Of a stretch of 51,280 nt of DNA, positions 8,329-16,085 are shown in pieces. The notes under the pieces are model-generated. The model did not search any database and was not told the origin of the DNA. It was given only the letters and a program-made list of their open reading frames with translations. This stretch comes from a bacterium ADurb.Bin212 (GTDB taxonomy: Bacteria > Patescibacteriota > UBA1384 > XYA2-FULL-43-10): the NCBI GenBank assembly GCA_002070055.1, contig MWCM01000009.1, positions 1-51,280 on the forward strand, read 5' to 3'. Positions within the stretch are counted from its first letter, which is position 1. Every line of letters begins with the position of its first letter. Both the position numbers and the translations under genes were made by a program.

Positions 8329-8748
8329 TTAACCACCTATTAGATTAAGACCGATATGGTCATTATATTTTCTTTTTATTGCTTGGTCAAAAACTTCCAG
8401 CTTGATTTCGCAAGTTGCGGCTACGGTTGCCGAAATTAAATGCCCTGCGATCGGCTTCATATTTATATCGCTTAAGACCGCGTGTATATGCGTGGTGGTG
8501 TCATTATCTAGCGTCGCGACGTTGCCTACTAGCGAAACGATCTCCAACTCTTGGTCAATCTTTTTTTGTGTAAATCTTTTGTCTTTTAGATTATAAAATG
8601 CGAGCTCAACACCAGACACCGCTCCGAGGCCCGATAACCACCCCCCAGTGATTTTGTTTGTTTGGCAATATTTTTTAATTTCGGCAACTATCTCTTCGTC
8701 TTTTTTCAGCACAAGTACTAGGGTTTGAGGTTTAGTTGAATGGCTCAT
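8329..8748 (-). CDS. PPC (DUF296) domain protein
   Basis: A 139-residue single-domain protein of the PPC/DUF296 family. The pattern GWLSGLGAVSGVELAFY, a central HIHAVLSD segment with conserved His residues, and the GHLISATVAATCEI strand are characteristic. In plants the domain accompanies AT-hook DNA-binding proteins; stand-alone bacterial versions form trimers with a possible metal site but have no firmly known role. AGGAG precedes the ATG. It is the first gene of a three-gene unit with gdhA and the trxB-like gene, so a link to nitrogen or redox metabolism is possible but is inference. Confidence 0.85.
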   Translation of the reverse strand: MSHSTKPQTLVLVLKKDEEIVAEIKKYCQTNKITGGWLSGLGAVSGVELAFYNLKDKRFTQKKIDQELEIVSLVGNVATLDNDTTTHIHAVLSDINMKPIAGHLISATVAATCEIKLEVFDQAIKRKYNDHIGLNLIGG

Positions 8749-8832
8749 TTTGTTCTCCTAATAAATACTTTTTATTATCATAATACAAATACAATATCTG
8801 ACTTCATTTAGATTATCAAAAAAATGATGTGC

Positions 8833-8852
8833 AAAAAACCGATCATTTGATC
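8833..8852 (-). terminator. Weak terminator after the small membrane protein gene
   Basis: On the minus strand a 4-bp GATC/GATC stem with an AAAT loop is followed by GG and six T residues. It lies about 50 bases after the stop at 8902 and before the promoter of the PPC-gdhA-trxB unit. The stem is short. Confidence 0.35.
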
Positions 8853-8901
8853 TGCATTAATTTATGCACAAACATATCAGAACAAAAAAACCAATCAGCA
8901 A

Positions 8902-9162
8902 TTAAGTGAAGATTCGATAAAATAAACCCTTTAGTAGAGACCAGATGATAATTGCTAATGTTTTGGCGGCCGGCCACGTTCCAGGTAAGGCAGCAATTAA
9001 TACTGCTATTAGTATCCAGTGGCCACTTTTGACAAAAGCGTAAATATTCCAAACAAAAAACAACAAAAGAAACACTGAGATGAGTAATTGATACTCAACC
9101 GAAAGAGTGGCCATATATGAGTCGTAGTATGAAAACAACTTATCTAAAAAATTGCCGTTCAT
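8902..9162 (-). CDS. Small membrane protein with two transmembrane segments
   Basis: An 86-residue protein with a hydrophobic segment at about 24-42 and a second at about 48-76, and charged ends. I do not recognise a family. It begins three bases after the stop of the LytR_C-domain gene, so the two are co-translated and may act together in the envelope. The tight coupling is the main support for the call. Confidence 0.65.
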   Translation of the reverse strand: MNGNFLDKLFSYYDSYMATLSVEYQLLISVFLLLFFVWNIYAFVKSGHWILIAVLIAALPGTWPAAKTLAIIIWSLLKGLFYRIFT

Positions 9163-9165
9163 CGA

Positions 9166-10038
9166 TTATTTCTTTCCCACAACTACTATTACATCAAATT
9201 TTCCGGCTACTTGGGGATTTTCGAACATTGTTACTGTATAGCCAGAGAGTATGCCTTTAATCAGCTCCGCTTCGGGAGATTTTCCGGTATTGTAATATAT
9301 GGTTGTTGATTCGTAATTAAAATTACTAGCGTTAGATACTCCATCAATGATGAAACCGTTGTCGACCAATATTTTTTGCACCGTGGCTGCCGATCCGCTT
9401 ATACCGTTACCGTTTAGGACCTTAACTTGCACTGCGCTTTTATCTAAACTTACTGGCGTTTCCTCTGTTGGAGTTGTTGTGGCAGGCGCGGTGCTCTGGC
9501 TGGGTGTATTTTCCGGTTCACTTTCTTGGCTATTCTCTTCTTCCTGTTCGGTACCAATCCTTGTGTAATCTTGGCCGCTGACTATTTGCACTCCTGAGTC
9601 CTGATTTTGGTTTGCACTACTATCTGAATTCTTTGAGGAGTCTTTAAATAAATTGCTTTTTATAAAAAAGATATATGCACCCGCGGCAACAATCACCAAA
9701 ATAATAACGACAACGGGCCACTTCCTTTTTTTATTTTTTTTGACAATGGCTTGTGGCATAGAATTGTTCTGATTTTTTTCTTGTGGTTGTTGTTCTTTTG
9801 TGTCGATAGTATCGATGCTTTTTTTGAGGTGAGCAAAAGGTTCTTCGTGATCAGAAAAAATATCCTCGTAAACCGGAGGGGTTGTCCCAGACCTATCTAT
9901 AGGAATCTCTGTGACTGTATTATCTTTAATCTGATCTGTTTCTTCTGCGGGTGTTTTTTCCGTGGAGTTTTGATCCGAGTCTAATAGATCGGGTTTATCA
10001 TCTTTAGCTTTTATTTTGATATCATCTGAAATTCCCAT
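9166..10038 (-). CDS. LytR_C domain membrane protein
   Basis: A 290-residue protein with a long acidic cytoplasmic N-terminal region (about 1-100), a Lys/Arg-rich stop sequence, one membrane segment (about 107-127), a Ser/Thr/Glu/Pro-rich linker, and a C-terminal LytR_C domain (about 204-290) marked by VKVLNGNGISGSAATV. This domain is found next to LytR-CpsA-Psr phosphotransferases, which attach polymers to peptidoglycan; here the catalytic LCP domain is absent, as is common for stand-alone versions. AGGAGGGG precedes the ATG. Its disordered linkers resemble wall-spanning proteins. Confidence 0.85.
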   Translation of the reverse strand: MGISDDIKIKAKDDKPDLLDSDQNSTEKTPAEETDQIKDNTVTEIPIDRSGTTPPVYEDIFSDHEEPFAHLKKSIDTIDTKEQQPQEKNQNNSMPQAIVKKNKKRKWPVVVIILVIVAAGAYIFFIKSNLFKDSSKNSDSSANQNQDSGVQIVSGQDYTRIGTEQEEENSQESEPENTPSQSTAPATTTPTEETPVSLDKSAVQVKVLNGNGISGSAATVQKILVDNGFIIDGVSNASNFNYESTTIYYNTGKSPEAELIKGILSGYTVTMFENPQVAGKFDVIVVVGKK

Positions 10039-10070
10039 AAACGGTGTTCCCCTCCTAATAACTAAAACAT

Positions 10071-10079
10071 ATTATATCA
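10071..10079 (-). promoter_or_regulatory. Extended -10 promoter of the LytR_C gene
   Basis: Minus-strand TG-a-TATAAT at 10079-10071, about 33 bases before the ATG at 10038, with a Shine-Dalgarno sequence in between. Confidence 0.55.
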
Positions 10080-10097
10080 CAATATTGTTGCACTAGG

Positions 10098-10994
10098 TCA
10101 AACGTTACTAAAGTTGGGGTGCTTTCTAATGTTTGTAATATATTTTTTCCATTCATCACCGACGATAATCGAATTATCAAGGTTTGCCTCTTTTAATATC
10201 TCAGCAAGATAAGTAACGTTTTCCAGTTCAAATTCGAGAAGATTGATAGATAACAAATCGGCTAATGGCGCGGAGGTTGAGACCACAGCCCAATGAGTGG
10301 CTGCCAACTCTCCGTCTGATCCGGGACCGTTTCCCTGCATGGTGGCATATCCATCGACCACCGACAACGAAGCGGGCATTATTTGATAAAGAGAACTTAT
10401 AAGGTTGTTGTGCTGAGTACTTGAGGCGGATGCAATTGAGCTCTGCTTGTTAATTCTAAGTGATCTGACGAAAGACTTGTGGGACTGTGCGGTAGGATCA
10501 AGATGGCTGGGAAGTAGGTTGCTTATAGAACCAAAATAGTTGTAAATGCCATGTGTTTTTGGGGGGGTAACTGAAATTATAAAATCTGATTCAACAAGCG
10601 TTTTTGGAAGCGATATTTTGCGCTTGTCGCTAGAGTCTTGGTTTGATGTAGCTGTTTGATATTGGTCTTTTTGTAAGTCGACAAGGGCTAAGTCGTATTT
10701 TTCTTGAATATCAAAATATTTATAGTTGTGAAATGCTTCTAGTGCGGTGCCAAGAGCACAACTTTCTGCCAAAGTGATTTGGTTTTTGACGTGCGGCGAA
10801 ATAAAGTCGAGTAATGCGTCTAAGGTGTCTAAATGTGTTGCTGAAAGTTGATAGCTGCTGCAGTAACAGTTGGCCTTAATTACAACATTCTTGGCATTGG
10901 AAATTGCGCTTACAATATCCGTTTTCATCAACGATAGCGCCCTCGAGACGTTATAAAAACGATCATCAGATGTGATAAATGATATTTTAGCCAT
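10098..10994 (-). CDS. DUF362 family protein
   Basis: A 298-residue protein resembling the DUF362 family: an N-terminal VVIKANCYCS segment, a central SDFIISVTPPKTHG motif and a later VVDGYATMQGNGPGSDG segment. The ferredoxin-like cluster domain that some family members carry at the C terminus is absent. The reaction catalysed by the family is not established. The two Cys in NCYC could bind metal, but that is inference. The gene lies 16 bases downstream of the AbrB-like gene in the same direction and is probably co-transcribed with it. Confidence 0.75.
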   Translation of the reverse strand: MAKISFITSDDRFYNVSRALSLMKTDIVSAISNAKNVVIKANCYCSSYQLSATHLDTLDALLDFISPHVKNQITLAESCALGTALEAFHNYKYFDIQEKYDLALVDLQKDQYQTATSNQDSSDKRKISLPKTLVESDFIISVTPPKTHGIYNYFGSISNLLPSHLDPTAQSHKSFVRSLRINKQSSIASASSTQHNNLISSLYQIMPASLSVVDGYATMQGNGPGSDGELAATHWAVVSTSAPLADLLSINLLEFELENVTYLAEILKEANLDNSIIVGDEWKKYITNIRKHPNFSNV

Positions 10995-11010
10995 ATAATT
11001 TATAAAAATA

Positions 11011-11211
11011 TTACCACCTAAGGTCAGAATCCAGGTTTTCTTTTTCTTGGCGTCCTGATTTAGTTATTATGAGTCTACCGTTTTTTTCGTCAACCTGTAC
11101 ATTAACCTCTTCGCCCTTCTCCCAGAGAAGTTTACGTAAAACCCATTTGGGCAAAGTGATGCACAAACTGTAGTTAGAGAACTTGATTAATTTTCGTTTT
11201 TCCACCTCCAT
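11011..11211 (-). CDS. AbrB/MazE/SpoVT-type transcriptional regulator
   Basis: A 66-residue swapped-hairpin DNA-binding protein when started at the ATG at 11211. A longer form from a TTG at 11250 would overlap its own promoter. The domain covers about residues 5-52, with the ITLPKWVLRKLL-type core and the VNVQVDEKNGRLIITK strand. No toxin gene adjoins it, so it is more likely a transition-state type regulator than an antitoxin. It sits between lexA and the DUF362 gene. The -10 element TATACT ends nine bases before the ATG, so the message has almost no leader. Confidence 0.8.
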   Translation of the reverse strand: MEVEKRKLIKFSNYSLCITLPKWVLRKLLWEKGEEVNVQVDEKNGRLIITKSGRQEKENLDSDLRW

Positions 11212-11220
11212 GTTAGTAAT

Positions 11221-11250
11221 AGTATATTCTATAAAGACCTGTTGAGTCAA
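11221..11250 (-). promoter_or_regulatory. Promoter of the AbrB-like gene
   Basis: Minus-strand TTGACT (11250-11245), 18 bases, TATACT (11226-11221). It starts four bases after the lexA stop codon, so the regulator can be expressed apart from lexA. Confidence 0.6.
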
Positions 11251-11253
11251 ATG

Positions 11254-11859
11254 TTAATAGCGTCTTATAACGCCTCTGACTTTTCCTTGGATAATAACTC
11301 TATTTTTAGCAAAATGCATTGCTTTCATGGTTATGTTTGCTGGTTGGAGGCGAATGGTAGATTTTTCGTTATAGTATCTTTTAAGAGTAGCTTTATCGTT
11401 ATCTATTAAGGCTACAATAATGTCGCCGTTTCTGGCATTTGAGGTTTGTTCAATTATTACGTAGTCTCCATCTAAAATGCCGTCGTCTTTCATTGATTCG
11501 CCTCTGACTTTTAAGGCAAAGGTTTTTTTACCCATCATATCTCTGGGAATTTCTATGGTATCGCCGGTTCTTATGGCCTCTATTGGTTTGCCGGCATCTA
11601 TGGTTCCTTCTAGAGGTATTTCAAAAGATTCAAGGTTAGATGCGAAAGATGGTGTGAGCTGTAGCGATCGTGCTGATATTGCTTCGCGAGATAAATAGCC
11701 CTTTTCTTCTAATATGTTTATGTATTCAGCTACAGTGCCGGTTGAAGAAAATTCAAAGTAATAAGCTACCTCACGAAAGCTAGGTGCATATCCGTTTTCT
11801 TCGATAAACTGCCTGATGTAATCTAAAATCTCTTTTTGTCTACGTGTTAAGGGCTCCAT
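11254..11859 (-). CDS. lexA: LexA repressor
   Basis: A 201-residue SOS repressor with protease (EC 3.4.21.88) features. The N-terminal winged helix (about 1-65) includes RQKEILDYI and PSFREVA. The self-cleavage site is Ala89-Gly90 in DAGKP, the nucleophile is Ser122 in GESMKDDG, and the general base is Lys160 in ATLKRY. All are intact, so RecA-stimulated autocleavage is expected. Upstream lies a GTTC-N7-GTTC direct repeat just after the predicted start point, a likely site of autoregulation. The leader is about 75 bases. No other classical SOS gene is in the window, though rarA is a repair gene. Confidence 0.95.
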   Translation of the reverse strand: MEPLTRRQKEILDYIRQFIEENGYAPSFREVAYYFEFSSTGTVAEYINILEEKGYLSREAISARSLQLTPSFASNLESFEIPLEGTIDAGKPIEAIRTGDTIEIPRDMMGKKTFALKVRGESMKDDGILDGDYVIIEQTSNARNGDIIVALIDNDKATLKRYYNEKSTIRLQPANITMKAMHFAKNRVIIQGKVRGVIRRY

Positions 11860-11913
11860 GTTTGCTCGCTATAAAACCCAACCGTCGTTAAAGGGTGGCG
11901 TTAAATAATTTAT

Positions 11914-11928
11914 GTTCGGTGTTAGTTC
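11914..11928. promoter_or_regulatory. Candidate LexA operator, direct repeat
   Basis: GTTC at 11914-11917 and 11925-11928 are separated by exactly seven bases. This matches the direct-repeat LexA box known from alphaproteobacteria (GTTC-N7-GTTC), rather than the inverted-repeat boxes of Bacillus or E. coli. It lies 6-20 bases after the predicted lexA start point. Confidence 0.5.
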
Positions 11929-11940
11929 GGTCATAGTCTT

Positions 11941-11949
11941 ATTATACCA
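11941..11949 (-). promoter_or_regulatory. lexA promoter, extended -10
   Basis: Minus-strand TG-g-TATAAT with the -10 at 11946-11941. No good -35 is seen, as expected for an extended -10 promoter. An additional CGAACACC lies just upstream, near 11959. Confidence 0.55.
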
Positions 11950-12006
11950 AACAAAAAACGAACACCACAGATGGTTATCCACATGTTGATTTTTACTCTC
12001 CTAAAA

Positions 12007-12036
12007 CAAAAAAAGTCATCTTTTTGATGCAAGATG
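12007..12036 (-). terminator. Terminator of the 40-residue basic protein gene
   Basis: On the minus strand CATCTT pairs with AAGATG (stem at 12036-12031 and 12022-12017) and is followed by AC and seven T residues. The stem overlaps the last codons and stop of the small gene. Confidence 0.65.
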
Positions 12037-12138
12037 CTTCTTTGTTTTGCTGACAATCCGAGAACGTTGACAATTCTTTTCGGACAGAATCGTCATCCTT
12101 CTCACTATTCTAACCTGCGTAATTCTTGCCAAGAACAT
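12016..12138 (-). CDS. Small basic protein, 40 residues, unknown
   Basis: A short reading frame of 40 residues, about one third Lys and Arg, beginning MFLARITQ and ending KKHLASKR. It is supported by a full set of signals: a promoter (12174-12203), AAGGAG with five-base spacing to the ATG, and a terminator directly at its end. I do not recognise a family; size and charge would suit a nucleic-acid or ribosome-binding peptide, but that is inference. It lies just upstream of lexA in the same direction and has a separate terminator, so it is an independent unit. It fills most of the otherwise empty stretch 11.95-12.27 kb. Confidence 0.5.
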   Translation of the reverse strand: MFLARITQVRIVRRMTILSEKNCQRSRIVSKTKKHLASKR

Positions 12139-12173
12139 GACGTCTCCTTGGCTAAAAATATTTACTTACAGTA

Positions 12174-12203
12174 AGAATATTACTTATTTGGTGATCGAGT
12201 CAA
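12174..12203 (-). promoter_or_regulatory. Promoter of the 40-residue basic protein gene
   Basis: Minus-strand TTGACT (12203-12198), 18 bases, TATTCT (12179-12174). Start near 12167 would leave a leader of about 29 bases that includes AAGGAG. Confidence 0.45.
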
Positions 12204-12273
12204 CAGCTAACATTTTGGTTGTTGATATTAAGGAATCTGGGACTTAAATATAAAAATATAATGTGTAAATGTT

Positions 12274-12735
12274 TCAATCTACTAATCTATATAGAACGAT
12301 GCCGCAGGCTGTGGCTACGTTCAGTGATTTAGCAACTCCCTTCATGGGTATCTCCACATGGTCATGGCACTGTTCCAGGACTTTTTTGCTTACTCCATCA
12401 ATTTCGTTTCCTAAGATTATTGCGATTGGTGTTTGATAATGATAGTGTTGGTAATTTACGCTTCTGGCGGATTGCTCCAAGGCGACGATTTTTATTCCAA
12501 TTTTTTTCAGGTGCTTAACAATTCTTAGTGTGCTCTTGTAGTATCTCCAATTGACGTGTTCTATTGTGCTTAGCGCAGTTTTTGAGATCTGTGGTCTGGG
12601 TGGGGTTGCGGTTATGCCACACAAAAATACCTGTTTTACGCCAGCAGCGTCACAAGTGCGAAAAATTGCGCCAACGTTGTGCATAGATCGGATATTATCC
12701 AAAATAACGTAAATATCTTTTGAATCACTCTTCAA
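12274..12735 (-). CDS. SPOUT (TrmH/SpoU family) RNA 2'-O-methyltransferase
   Basis: A 153-residue protein consisting only of the SPOUT knot domain. The three family motifs are present: NIRSMHNVGAIFRTCDA (motif 1), IILGNEIDGVS (motif 2) and IPMKGVAKSLNVATA (motif 3). It methylates a ribose in tRNA or rRNA with S-adenosylmethionine; the target cannot be told. It lacks the N-terminal substrate-binding extension of larger homologues. The start is a TTG at 12735, since no ATG lies upstream before an in-frame stop. It follows hisS with a 107-base gap that holds no clear feature. Confidence 0.88.
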   Translation of the reverse strand: MKSDSKDIYVILDNIRSMHNVGAIFRTCDAAGVKQVFLCGITATPPRPQISKTALSTIEHVNWRYYKSTLRIVKHLKKIGIKIVALEQSARSVNYQHYHYQTPIAIILGNEIDGVSKKVLEQCHDHVEIPMKGVAKSLNVATACGIVLYRLVD

Positions 12736-12842
12736 AATATTGTGATGTATTAATGATGGGGTTTAGAATGTAAAATAAAGGAGAGTTTTAATATTCCTGA
12801 GATTTAAGAGAAATTACATAATAAATGCCTTCTCGGGTATGC

Positions 12843-14129
12843 CTACTTATCCAATCTACGCCTTATTTCACTAGCTAAATTCTTAACCGGAAGAGTTTCT
12901 TGCGCCGAAGCGGAAAGGTCCCTGAGAATAACCTCATCTTTTACTGCTTCAGCTTGTCCAATAATAACCGCATATTTTGACTTTGATTTAACTGCGTTTT
13001 TGATCTGCGTGCGAAGGCTCTCGTGAGAAGGGATAAATAGAACATTTATAGATTCTTTGCTAATTTGATCGTAAACTTTTTTAGCCTTGTTTTTGGCTTT
13101 TTCGCCCAGTTGTAAAATGCAAACTTCGATGCCATTTTTGACAGGGGGCTGGACCTTTTGCTCTTTCATTAAATTAACAATTCGGTCTATACCCAACGAA
13201 TAGCCGACTGCGAAGCTTTTGGGGCCGCCCAGTTTCTCTATCAAGTCATCGTACCTACCTCCACCACCAAGTGAATTTTGTCGCTCTATGTCGCTTGCTT
13301 CAGCTATCTCGAATACCGTTTTTGAATAATAATCTAGGCCCCTAACTAATCTTGGGTCTATGTCATATCTAATTTGAAAATAATCCAATAACTCCAAAAG
13401 TTCCTGAAAGTGGTTTTTGCAATCGGAACAAAGTGTGTCTAAAATAACGGGAGATTCCTTGGCAATTTTTTTGCAGGATTCCTCCTTGCAGTCAAGAAGC
13501 CTAAGCGGGTTATTGTGATATCTTAAATTACAATTATCACAAGACAAAGAAAGTTTATCTTTGTAATATTTTTTTAGTTTGGCAATATATTTGGGGCGGC
13601 ATTTTGGACAACCGATTGAATTAGTGTATATAATTAAGTCTTTTAGACCCAGTCGTCCCAATATCTCCCAACAACTCATGATTGCCAAGTAATCTGATTT
13701 TGGTGTTTGGTCTCCAAAAATCTCGATACCCAACTGCTGAAACTCTCGATAGCGTCCCTTTTGTGGTCTGTCGTGTCTGAACATAGCGCCAAGATAATAT
13801 AATTTGACGGGTTGTGGCCAACTGGCCATACCATTTTGAATATAGGCTCGAACAGCTCCAGCTGTTCCTTCTGGTCTAAGCGCCAACTTTTCATCACTAT
13901 CTTCTTTGGTTTGTTCTAGCAAATAAATCTCTTTTTGAATAATATCGGTATCTGATCCTATGCCCCGGCAAAAAACCTCAGAGTTTTCAATATGAGGAAG
14001 ATCAATGCGATCAAAACTTAAGGCAGAAAGAGTATTTTCGGCGATTGATCGAAAATGCTGCCAATAAGGTTGATCTTTGGGTAATATGTCGCGGGTGCCT
14101 CTTGGTGTTTGAAAACTTTTATTAGACAT
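12843..14129 (-). CDS. hisS: Histidyl-tRNA synthetase
   Basis: A 428-residue class II synthetase of normal length. It begins with the FQTPRGTRDILP segment, has motif 2 with FRHDRPQKGRYREFQQ (Asp where most have Glu), the LVRGLDYYSKTVFEI histidine motif, and motif 3 with GGGGRYDDLIEKLGG. The C-terminal anticodon-binding domain starts near residue 330. A four-cysteine insertion between motif 2 and the histidine motif (CPKC, CDNC, and further CxxC-like pairs, about 175-240) looks like a zinc-binding module and resembles inserts in some homologues. TGAGG lies five bases before the ATG. Confidence 0.96.
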   Translation of the reverse strand: MSNKSFQTPRGTRDILPKDQPYWQHFRSIAENTLSALSFDRIDLPHIENSEVFCRGIGSDTDIIQKEIYLLEQTKEDSDEKLALRPEGTAGAVRAYIQNGMASWPQPVKLYYLGAMFRHDRPQKGRYREFQQLGIEIFGDQTPKSDYLAIMSCWEILGRLGLKDLIIYTNSIGCPKCRPKYIAKLKKYYKDKLSLSCDNCNLRYHNNPLRLLDCKEESCKKIAKESPVILDTLCSDCKNHFQELLELLDYFQIRYDIDPRLVRGLDYYSKTVFEIAEASDIERQNSLGGGGRYDDLIEKLGGPKSFAVGYSLGIDRIVNLMKEQKVQPPVKNGIEVCILQLGEKAKNKAKKVYDQISKESINVLFIPSHESLRTQIKNAVKSKSKYAVIIGQAEAVKDEVILRDLSASAQETLPVKNLASEIRRRLDK

Positions 14130-14164
14130 TTTGCCTCAGTGATTATTGTTAGTCTGTTAAAATC

Positions 14165-16066
14165 CTAGCTAATAGAATGGGGCATGTCAAATGGATCAAT
14201 ATATATATGCCTCTTGGGGTCAGTATTTTTCAGAAACTTGCAGTTGTGCTTGTGAACTTTAATGGTGTGGTCGCGTCCTACATAGCCGACAATCTTATCG
14301 GTTTTGCCGGGGTTGCAGCATTTAGCCATTTTGAGTCTAAGTGCTGAAAACGTTTGAGAGTTGTCAGTTTTTAATAAGTTTTTAGATTTTTTGCTCGGTT
14401 GAATATTTACCTCTGGATAGAGAGTTTTTAAAGCAGCATACTTCGAGACCGATCGATTGTATACAGCGACCATCAAATCATCAATCGATTTATATGGCAA
14501 CCTGGATTTGGAGAGCAGATTTCTGGCTTGATTATCACTAATTGGAGTTAGTGAATTTTCTACAACCAGTTCAGAAAAGATCTTTTTGCCTCTCTCGGCC
14601 AACTCATTAAAATTTTGTTCTTTTAGAAACCTCTTTATTTTTTGTTTTGCGTGGCTGGTCTTGCACATTCGCAGCCAGTTTATGTTGGGTTTTGCTTTTG
14701 ATGAGGTGATAATTTCGACAGTATCGCCGTTGTTAAGGGAGCTATCCAGACTGGCAATTTCGCCGTTAATTTTTGCGCCCGCGCATTTTAGACCGACTTT
14801 GGAGTGGACCCTGAAGGCAAAGTCAAGAACAGTTGAACCTTTAATTAAATTTATAATGTCACCATGTGGCGTAAATGCAAATATTTTTGTAGCAAAGAGG
14901 TCACTTTGGATAAAATTTAAAAAATCACGGTTGTTGTTTAGTCTACTTGCTTTTTGAATCTCTCCTATCCACTCGCGCTGGCTTTTGGTTAATGCGGTGT
15001 TACGATCGCCGGTGTTTTTATAGTGCCAATGGGCTGCTGCGCCGAACTCGGCATGTATGTGCATCTGGGGTGTTCTGATTTGTGCTTCGAATATTTCGCC
15101 CTTCTCATCTTGCAGTGTGGTGTGTAAAGACTGATAACCATTATGCTTAGGGTTTGCAATCATGTCATAAATTCGCCCGGGAATCGGTTTGTAGATTGTG
15201 TGTAAAATTCCCAACGCCTTATAGCAATCCTCAACATCTTTCAAAATTATTCGAATCCCGTATAGATCAAAGAATTTTTCCATTTGGAATTCATACTTCT
15301 CTTTGAGCTTGTTGTGAATACTATAAAGATGTTTAGTTCGGCCATATATTTCTATGGGCTCAATAGAGTAGCTTTTTAATAGCTCACTAACAACCTGGAT
15401 CGTTTTTGGAATAAATTCCTTATTAATCTCGGGTAGAATCTTTAGTGTCTGCATATATTCTTCAGGGTAGGCATATGGAAAAGCGGCGTCTTCGAGCAAT
15501 CCTTTAACTTCAGACAAACCGATTCTTTCGGCGATTTGTGCGTAAATATCAATGCTCTCCAAGGCATAGTATCGTCTTTTGTCCTCTTTGATATGTTGCA
15601 AAGTTTGAATATTGTGTAAACGGTCAAATAACTTAATAATCAATACCCGTAGGTCAGTTGCCGAAGATACCAAAAGCTTGCGGTAGTTATCTACTCTCTC
15701 GTTGTAGTAATCCTGTTGGCTAAAAAATAGCGGTTTATTTTTTATGGGGATTTTGGAAAGTTTACTGACGCCATCAACCAAATTTGCAATATCTGCTCCA
15801 AAATTATTGCTTAAGTCATAGTAAGATACGTCACAATCTTCCAGGGTGTCGTGAAGCAGGGCAGCTGATATTGAACCATAATCGAATTTGCGCTTACTAA
15901 TTTCATTTGCGACGCACAGTGGGTGCAAAAAATATGGATCTCCGCTTTTTCTGATTTGCCCTTCGTGCTGATCTAAAGCAAATTGATACGCCTTTAAAAT
16001 AATATTCTGTTCATCCTTTGAATATTTCTCGATACTGCTTAAAAAGTCGTGACTAATTTTGTGCAT
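14165..16066 (-). CDS. rel: RelA/SpoT family (p)ppGpp synthetase/hydrolase
   Basis: A 633-residue stringent-response enzyme. The N-terminal HD hydrolase domain shows RKSGDPYFLHPL, LLHDTLED and KLFDRLHNIQTL. The synthetase domain shows GRTKHLYSIHNKL, PIPGRIYDMIANPKHNGYQS and EAQIRT. Both active sites look complete, so the protein is probably bifunctional. A TGS domain follows (about 385-445), then a helical region and the conserved cysteine motif MAKCCNPGKTDKIVGYVG. The chain stops about 50 residues later, so the usual C-terminal ACT/RRM domain is absent. It lies 15 bases after clpC, with a small perfect hairpin between the genes. Confidence 0.93.
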   Translation of the reverse strand: MHKISHDFLSSIEKYSKDEQNIILKAYQFALDQHEGQIRKSGDPYFLHPLCVANEISKRKFDYGSISAALLHDTLEDCDVSYYDLSNNFGADIANLVDGVSKLSKIPIKNKPLFFSQQDYYNERVDNYRKLLVSSATDLRVLIIKLFDRLHNIQTLQHIKEDKRRYYALESIDIYAQIAERIGLSEVKGLLEDAAFPYAYPEEYMQTLKILPEINKEFIPKTIQVVSELLKSYSIEPIEIYGRTKHLYSIHNKLKEKYEFQMEKFFDLYGIRIILKDVEDCYKALGILHTIYKPIPGRIYDMIANPKHNGYQSLHTTLQDEKGEIFEAQIRTPQMHIHAEFGAAAHWHYKNTGDRNTALTKSQREWIGEIQKASRLNNNRDFLNFIQSDLFATKIFAFTPHGDIINLIKGSTVLDFAFRVHSKVGLKCAGAKINGEIASLDSSLNNGDTVEIITSSKAKPNINWLRMCKTSHAKQKIKRFLKEQNFNELAERGKKIFSELVVENSLTPISDNQARNLLSKSRLPYKSIDDLMVAVYNRSVSKYAALKTLYPEVNIQPSKKSKNLLKTDNSQTFSALRLKMAKCCNPGKTDKIVGYVGRDHTIKVHKHNCKFLKNTDPKRHIYIDPFDMPHSIS

Positions 16067-16067
16067 A

Positions 16068-16085
16068 CTAACACGAACCTGTTAG
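16068..16085. other. Hairpin between clpC and rel
   Basis: CTAACA (16068-16073) pairs with TGTTAG (16080-16085) around a six-base loop. It spans the clpC stop codon and ends just before the rel ATG, so it may affect rel translation. There is no T-run, so it is not a terminator. Confidence 0.3.

Noticed and set aside
11011-11250. AbrB-like protein as an antitoxin
   Set aside because: There is no toxin-like gene on either side; lexA and the DUF362 gene adjoin it.
12137-12247. 36-residue plus-strand frame with a hydrophobic upstream extension
   Set aside because: It has no ribosome site and lies antisense to the better supported 40-residue gene and its promoter.
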